From the NCBI GenBank assembly GCA_016926855.1, contig JAFGNT010000029.1, positions 1 to 37,231 on the forward strand: a stretch of 37,231 bases of DNA, given 5' to 3'. Origin of the DNA: Methanomicrobiaceae archaeon (lineage in GTDB: Archaea > Halobacteriota > Methanomicrobia > Methanomicrobiales > Methanomicrobiaceae). Every line of letters starts with the position of its first letter. The stretch's first letter is position 1. Below, one piece after another: positions 33,427-37,231 of the stretch. The position numbers and the translations under genes are program-made. Below the pieces are notes generated by a model. The model was not told the origin of the DNA. It did no database searches and saw only the letters and a list, made by a program, of their open reading frames with translations.

Positions 33427-34339
33427 GGAGAAGGAAGACCTCGTTAAGCGATATGCCTCACGGATCAGGTATGAACTTAAATCCGAGATATACGGATGTT
33501 GCATCAAATTACTCACCGATTCAGCGGTGGTTCGTGATCGATGGAGTGATAACCTCTATAGTATGTCGCAGAATGTCCGCTCCCACGGCCGGCTCTATGT
33601 TTTTAATGACCCGGATGAAAAGAACGATCACGTCTATTTTGATCCTTACACAAAGACCGTATTTCTTTTGAATATCCTGTATTATGGTTGGATTAAGTCA
33701 CTTGCGCTGAGTGTGGCGGGAGACATCCTCGAAGATGAACATGAGATCTATTCCATCCACGGGGCCTGCCTTGATACTGGCCGCGGGGGTCTCTGCATCC
33801 TGGGCGCGTCAGGTTCAGGGAAAACTACTCATACGTACGGCCTCCTGCGCAATGAGACCATTCGGGTTATTGCTGATGACTGGTTCTTCTCCCGGGTATA
33901 TGGATCTACGATTCTTGCGTATGGCTCGGAGAAAAATTTCTATATCCGGGCGGACCTGGCAACAATATGGCCGGAATTCCATGACCTCGTTGACCGGGCA
34001 GAATTTGACCAGGAACGCCGTGCCGTCGTGGATCTCCGGTGGGTGGTCGGAAAAGGGCGGATACTCCCGCTCACTACCCTCCGTACCGTGATCATCCTGA
34101 CCCGAACAGAGGGCAATTCCTCAACCTGTGAAGAGATCGACAACGGAAAGGCCCTCGTTCTCCTGGAAAAGAATGGATATTATAATCCTCATTATCTGGT
34201 GAGGAATCCCCATAAGGCCAGGATTCGAAAGGAATTTTTCCGCAATCTCCTTACCAGGACCAGGGTGTTTGAAGTGAACACCGCGGGTACACCGGAAGAA
34301 ACCCAGCGGTTAATTAAGAAGATTAATAATCTGAATTAA
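33395..34339 (+). CDS. HPr-kinase/phosphorylase-like ATPase
   Basis: A 314-aa protein whose C-terminal half resembles the kinase domain of HPr kinase/phosphorylase and related PEP-carboxykinase-fold proteins. IYSIHGACLDTGRGGLCILG leads to Walker A GASGSGKT (137-144), followed by RVIADDWFF, where the acidic residues would bind Mg. The N-terminal half (about 1-125) is not the HPrK N-domain and is unrecognised. Archaea generally lack the PTS protein HPr, so another substrate (peptide, protein or small molecule) is likely. ATG 33395 has only a weak SD (AGGG). It is flanked by non-coding DNA and appears monocistronic. Confidence 0.75.
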   Translation: MGYTITLISVEEKEDLVKRYASRIRYELKSEIYGCCIKLLTDSAVVRDRWSDNLYSMSQNVRSHGRLYVFNDPDEKNDHVYFDPYTKTVFLLNILYYGWIKSLALSVAGDILEDEHEIYSIHGACLDTGRGGLCILGASGSGKTTHTYGLLRNETIRVIADDWFFSRVYGSTILAYGSEKNFYIRADLATIWPEFHDLVDRAEFDQERRAVVDLRWVVGKGRILPLTTLRTVIILTRTEGNSSTCEEIDNGKALVLLEKNGYYNPHYLVRNPHKARIRKEFFRNLLTRTRVFEVNTAGTPEETQRLIKKINNLN

Positions 34340-34412
34340 TTTTTGACCCCTGAATAGTAGATGAGGTGATGAGGTATCTTCCACTACCTCCACGATTTCA
34401 TCAGGCATCAGA

Positions 34413-34590
34413 TCAACCAGAACTTCGAATAAATCTTTTCCTCACCCCGGCGATCCTATCGTCGTCGATCAGCCGGCCCGGATTGAACGCCAGCGTGATG
34501 CTGTTTTCCGGCCGCTTCGCTATCCAGAGCTGCGACAACGCAGCAGCCGTTCAGAGCCCGGTCTTTGTGACGATTGCCGGAGGTGTTGAG
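34413..34590 (-). pseudogene. Decayed fragment, DUF5655-like (copy 2)
   Basis: On the minus strand the bases read IVTKTGL, a stop, then AAALSQLWIAKRPENSITLA followed by FNPGRLIDDDRIAGVRK and a stop at 34413-34415 after a frame change. The order T-K-T, then LW-x-A, then K-x-R-I-A-G-V fits the middle of DUF5655-type domains. In-frame stops and loss of the HH end show decay. Nucleotide similarity to copy 3 is plain over about 55 bases (34483-34537 against 35664-35718). It lies just upstream of the MntA/HepT pair. Confidence 0.6.
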
Positions 34591-34664
34591 ACAGTGAGCA
34601 GGCTGGCCCTGATGAGCAATAGGTTAAAGCGATCCGGTGGCATACTGAGACGTAGAGCTGGGAA

Positions 34665-34967
34665 GTGACGCAGGTGAAAACCCGAACCGAAATTCTCGAA
34701 CTGCTCCGGTCCTTAAAAGACGAACTGAGAGAGCGGTACCATGTCAGGAGTATCGCCCTCTTTGGGTCGTATGCCCGTGAAGAACAGGGTGAAGGAAGCG
34801 ATATCGATGTACTCGTTGCGTTCACTTCCGATGCGGATCTCTTTGATTTTATCGGGCTCTCGCAGTATCTTGAAGAAAATCTCGGTCTCTCCGTGGATGT
34901 CGTACCGGAGACGGCACTCCGGCCGGAAATCCGCAGCAAGGTCCGCCGGGACCTCCTCTACGCATGA
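34665..34967 (+). CDS. mntA: MntA-type nucleotidyltransferase (antitoxin)
   Basis: Minimal nucleotidyltransferase of 100 aa. The catalytic signature G-S-x10-D-x-D is exact: GSYAREEQGEGSDID (two metal-binding aspartates), with the third acidic residue in VDVVPE. In characterised type VII toxin-antitoxin pairs, MntA adds AMP units to a Tyr of the HEPN toxin HepT and thereby neutralises it. The start is GTG 34665 or GTG 34674; no strong SD favours either. The stop overlaps the next start codon by 4 bp (ATGA), the usual arrangement of MNT/HEPN pairs. Confidence 0.88.
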   Translation: MTQVKTRTEILELLRSLKDELRERYHVRSIALFGSYAREEQGEGSDIDVLVAFTSDADLFDFIGLSQYLEENLGLSVDVVPETALRPEIRSKVRRDLLYA

Positions 34968-35308
34968 GATCATACACGCTCTACCTCTCGGACGTTGCCG
35001 CAGCCCTGGAAATGATCGCAGAGTTTACCGCGGGCATGACCTATGACCAGTTCCTCCATGATGACAAGACCCAGAGTGCTGTCATCAGGAAATTCGAGAT
35101 CATCGGGGAAGCATCGAAAAAGATCCCTCTTGACGTCACAGAGCGATATCCTTTCATTCCGTGGCGGGAGATGGCGGGGATGCGGGACAGGCTGATCCAC
35201 ACCTATTTCGGCATCGACACGATGCTTGTCTGGCGTACAATCGCCAACCGGGTTCCGGAGCTCCGGCGGGAAATCGGTTACATTCTCGAGCAGGAACGCG
35301 AACGCTAG
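34964..35308 (+). CDS. hepT: HepT-type HEPN ribonuclease (toxin)
   Basis: All-helical HEPN-domain protein of 114 aa. The RNase and AMPylation motif R-x4-H-x-Y is intact in RDRLIHTYFG, after the family-typical IIGEASKKIP and PWREMAGM. HepT proteins cut RNA (tRNA in known cases) when not AMPylated by MntA. Both signatures of the pair are complete, so the module looks functional. It is flanked by two decayed DUF5655-like fragments in the same orientation, suggesting that it sits in a rearranged accessory segment. Confidence 0.88.
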   Translation: MRSYTLYLSDVAAALEMIAEFTAGMTYDQFLHDDKTQSAVIRKFEIIGEASKKIPLDVTERYPFIPWREMAGMRDRLIHTYFGIDTMLVWRTIANRVPELRREIGYILEQERER

Positions 35309-35520
35309 CTGCATGATGGTGCCTGTGGTATCCCCATATGCAGCGCTGTTGCATCACTGAACCACACCCCCCCCAAGGGTTGCCTCCCCTGTTGAAAACA
35401 GTATGAAACTGGAAAGCTCATCCAAATTTCAACTGCAGTGGGAGGATTACGCCATCTTCTGTCCGTCATTTGACAGCTGCACAATTTCTCTCCATTCGTT
35501 TACTCTAGGGCACGGCCGGC
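35309..35520. other. Spacer after hepT
   Basis: Roughly 210 bases with a C9 run (35368-35376) and no gene or RNA that I can support. Together with the fragment that follows, it separates the MntA/HepT pair from the sensor gene by about 470 bases. Confidence 0.4.
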
Positions 35521-35780
35521 CTACCTGTGCGACTTGCAGGCCCTCCGCACCCAGGCCCGCCTCTCAACGTCTAGGTCGGATTCACGTTCGATGACGGCAT
35601 GGTGGGTGAACCGGTTCGGCCCGGTTCGGCAAAGCCCGCGATCCGGTCGTCGCTTAAGACCCAACGCCTGCGTGATGCTTTTCTCCGGCCGTTATTCTAC
35701 CCTGAGCTGCGGCAGCCGGGCTCATGCGAACTGCCCTGTGGCCCGGAACGCGATCCGGGTTTTTGTAACGTGCATGCTTT
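35521..35780 (-). pseudogene. Decayed DUF5655-like gene, longest copy (copy 3)
   Basis: Minus-strand reading gives HVTKTRIAFRATGQFA, a stop, ARLPQLRVE, a stop, and RPEKSITQAL. After a frame change it continues GPNRFTHHAVIERESDLDVE, RRAWVRRACKSHR and a stop at 35521-35523. The order T-K-T-x-I-A-F, R-P, R-F-x-H-H and the acidic-W-x-R/A end follows the DUF5655 domain from middle to C-terminus. At least two nonsense codons and one frameshift make it a pseudogene. It begins directly at the stop of the sensor gene, which may have been joined to it by rearrangement. Confidence 0.65.
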
Positions 35781-37231
35781 TCATGGCCCCGAACCGGACG
35801 CAAGCTGCCGGCGCAGCTCCGCAATCTCCTCGACCAGCACCCGGTAGGTCTGCCGTTCATCGGTAACGTCCTCGTAGGTGACGTACTGCGTCCCGTCGCA
35901 GAGCCCGACGGGGGTGCAGAGCACCGTTTTCTCCTCGCCGTTTTTGCAGCGGAACGAAAATGTCCGGGTCCGGCCCCTGCCGGCATGCTCCCGATCCGAC
36001 TGCCACGCCGCGATCACCTCGCTCCGGTAGGCTTCGTCGGGAAACGCCCGGGTAAGCCATGCCTCGCCGCTTGGTATGTCGGCAGGCGTATACCCGAAGA
36101 GGTCGGTGAACCGGCGGTTGAGGGACAGGTAACGGCCGTTTGTATCAATGATGGCCGCGGCAAAGGGCGAGGAATCGACAACCTCCCGGAACCGCTTTTC
36201 GCTCCGGCGGAGCCTTTCTTCGGTCTGGCGCCGGGCAATGGCAATCGAGGCCTGGCGGAGAAAGGACACGATAACGTCACGGTTATCGAGTTCCTCGTCG
36301 GGAGCAAGACCGATCCCGACGACACCGTAGACCTGATCCTGCCAGACGAGCCCGGTACTGAAAAACTTCCCGATCGAAAACGTCCGCAGAATGGCATCGC
36401 ATACCTCCTCCGGGATCACGCGGGCGCTGAGATCGTGAAACGATACCCGTTCGTCATCAAAAAAGGGATGAAAGTGATACTCCCGCATCTCTTTTAACGA
36501 AAGCGGCGTTTCGAAGTAGGGTTCACTCGCGTAGACGTCCGCAAGCGGAAAGGCCATCCCGACAAGGTCGCGACCGAGAAGGCGTTTAGCCCCTTCGCGA
36601 AGTGATGCATCGACGAGAGCACGAATAAAGAATGCTCTCTTCTCCTCGTTAAAGGACTCCACCCAGCATCGCGGTTTTCCCGGTACGAGCTCAACGATCC
36701 TGTCCGCAATGTACTGGTAAATATCCGCCTCCGCCGGCAGATCAACCAGCTCCATCGCCGTCCGGGCGAGGAACTCCATGTTCCGGATATACTGTTTCCG
36801 TTCGGTGATATCCTCGAGCACAAGGGTGCATCCCTTCTCCCCGTCCTCGAAGGTCGTCGGGATCACCTGCATCTGGAAGAAGAGATCCTTCCCGCCGCCC
36901 CGGTACCGGAGATCGGTGACGACCTGCTCCTTCTCCAGCTCCTCGATGACGGCGAGCGCCTCCGGCGTGGAGACGACGGGGAGATCCGCTTCCTCAAGTG
37001 TCAGGCCGATGAGATCGTCTTTTGTCCGGTTGAGCAGCTTCAGGCACTGGTCGTTGATCTGGACGATCCGCTGGGAACTGTCCAGCACAAGAATAAGGTT
37101 CTGCGTAAAGCACAGAAAAGCGGACATCGGCACCCGTTGCGCGAGCGAGTAGAGCTTCGCATTCCCGACGGCACGGACGTTCACTTTGCCGGCGATCTGC
37201 AGGATCTCGAGGTGTTTTGAGACCGAGTTCC
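35781..37231 (-). CDS. wHTH-PAS-GAF-PAS sensor/regulator, 5' end cut
   Basis: The frame stays open to the window edge, so the GTG at 37184 is not the true start. The first visible residues (SVSKHLEILQIAGKVNVRAV) look like the recognition helix and wing of a winged-helix DNA-binding domain. PAS 1 follows (NLILVLDSSQRIVQINDQCL), then a GAF domain (about 180 residues, ending YGVVGIGLAPDEELDNRD), then PAS 2 (FAAAIIDTNGRYLSLNRRFT) with its PAC segment, and a short coil (LVEEIAELRRQLASG) at the C-terminus. No histidine kinase or GGDEF domain is present. It is probably a one-component regulator that senses a small ligand or redox state; the ligand is unknown. Confidence 0.85.
   Translation of the reverse strand, partial: NSVSKHLEILQIAGKVNVRAVGNAKLYSLAQRVPMSAFLCFTQNLILVLDSSQRIVQINDQCLKLLNRTKDDLIGLTLEEADLPVVSTPEALAVIEELEKEQVVTDLRYRGGGKDLFFQMQVIPTTFEDGEKGCTLVLEDITERKQYIRNMEFLARTAMELVDLPAEADIYQYIADRIVELVPGKPRCWVESFNEEKRAFFIRALVDASLREGAKRLLGRDLVGMAFPLADVYASEPYFETPLSLKEMREYHFHPFFDDERVSFHDLSARVIPEEVCDAILRTFSIGKFFSTGLVWQDQVYGVVGIGLAPDEELDNRDVIVSFLRQASIAIARRQTEERLRRSEKRFREVVDSSPFAAAIIDTNGRYLSLNRRFTDLFGYTPADIPSGEAWLTRAFPDEAYRSEVIAAWQSDREHAGRGRTRTFSFRCKNGEEKTVLCTPVGLCDGTQYVTYEDVTDERQTYRVLVEEIAELRRQLASGSGP

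Noticed and set aside
34366-34668. 100-codon plus-strand frame between the HPrK-like gene and mntA
   Set aside because: The family-like reading (DUF5655 middle part) is on the minus strand; the plus-strand frame makes no sense as a protein.
35534-35866. Plus-strand frame similar to the one at 34366-34668
   Set aside because: The similarity reflects the shared minus-strand pseudogene fragments, and the frame runs into the sensor gene antisense.
1-37231. CRISPR array, rRNA, tRNA, transposase or integrase
   Set aside because: No regularly spaced repeats, conserved RNA segments or recombinase motifs were found on either strand by eye; small or divergent RNAs could be missed.

Overview
The window is archaeal, from a motile methanogen that best fits the order Methanomicrobiales. 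Direct support comes from archaellins with class III (prepilin-like) leaders, an arl (fla) operon joined to an archaeal che operon with cheF, PAN proteasomal ATPases, aMBF1, ABCE1, archaeal triosephosphate isomerase and the small subunit of archaeal phosphomevalonate dehydratase. A B12/radical SAM protein of the MJ_1487 type points to a methanogen. Many starts look leaderless, with an A/T-rich TATA element about 25-35 nt upstream. The genus cannot be fixed from sequence alone.

Region 1 (1-14819) is motility and taxis. It begins inside one archaellin gene, continues with an intact archaellin, then a third copy broken twice (a stop codon at the leader/mature junction and a one-base frameshift near the 3' end). 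A promoter at about 2035 starts a tightly packed series: arlCDE, arlG, arlF, arlH, arlI, arlJ, an unrecognised two-helix acidic protein, cheF, then cheY, cheB, cheA, cheC and cheD. No cheR, cheW, receptor gene or preflagellin peptidase is in view. An exported beta-propeller gene overlaps the end of cheD.

Region 2 (about 15.9-30.0 kb) is housekeeping, dominated by translation quality control and proteolysis. A TPR-like protein is followed by ABCE1 in an operon with a small EMC6-like membrane protein. Divergent from that pair are an NEMF/Rqc2/RqcH homologue and Pelota, whose genes overlap. An FKBP, a CYTH phosphatase/cyclase-like protein, a phosphoesterase-radical SAM-mevalonate-pathway operon, two PAN paralogues around a small unknown gene, aMBF1 and tpiA follow. 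The set ABCE1, Pelota, NEMF, MBF1 and PAN reads as a neighbourhood for ribosome rescue, collision response and protein disposal. The NEMF homologue carries Q-R where the family's tailing motif has D-R.

Region 3 (about 30.0-37.2 kb) becomes accessory. It has a CBS/HTH regulator, a B3/B4-domain protein, then a loose AT-richer stretch with an Hsp20, a dodecin, an HPr-kinase-like ATPase and a MntA/HepT-type nucleotidyltransferase/HEPN module. Three decayed fragments of one protein family (resembling DUF5655), all on the minus strand, separate these genes; two of them flank the MntA/HepT pair. The window ends inside a sensor protein with a winged-helix end, PAS, GAF and PAS domains. No rRNA, tRNA, CRISPR array or transposase was seen.
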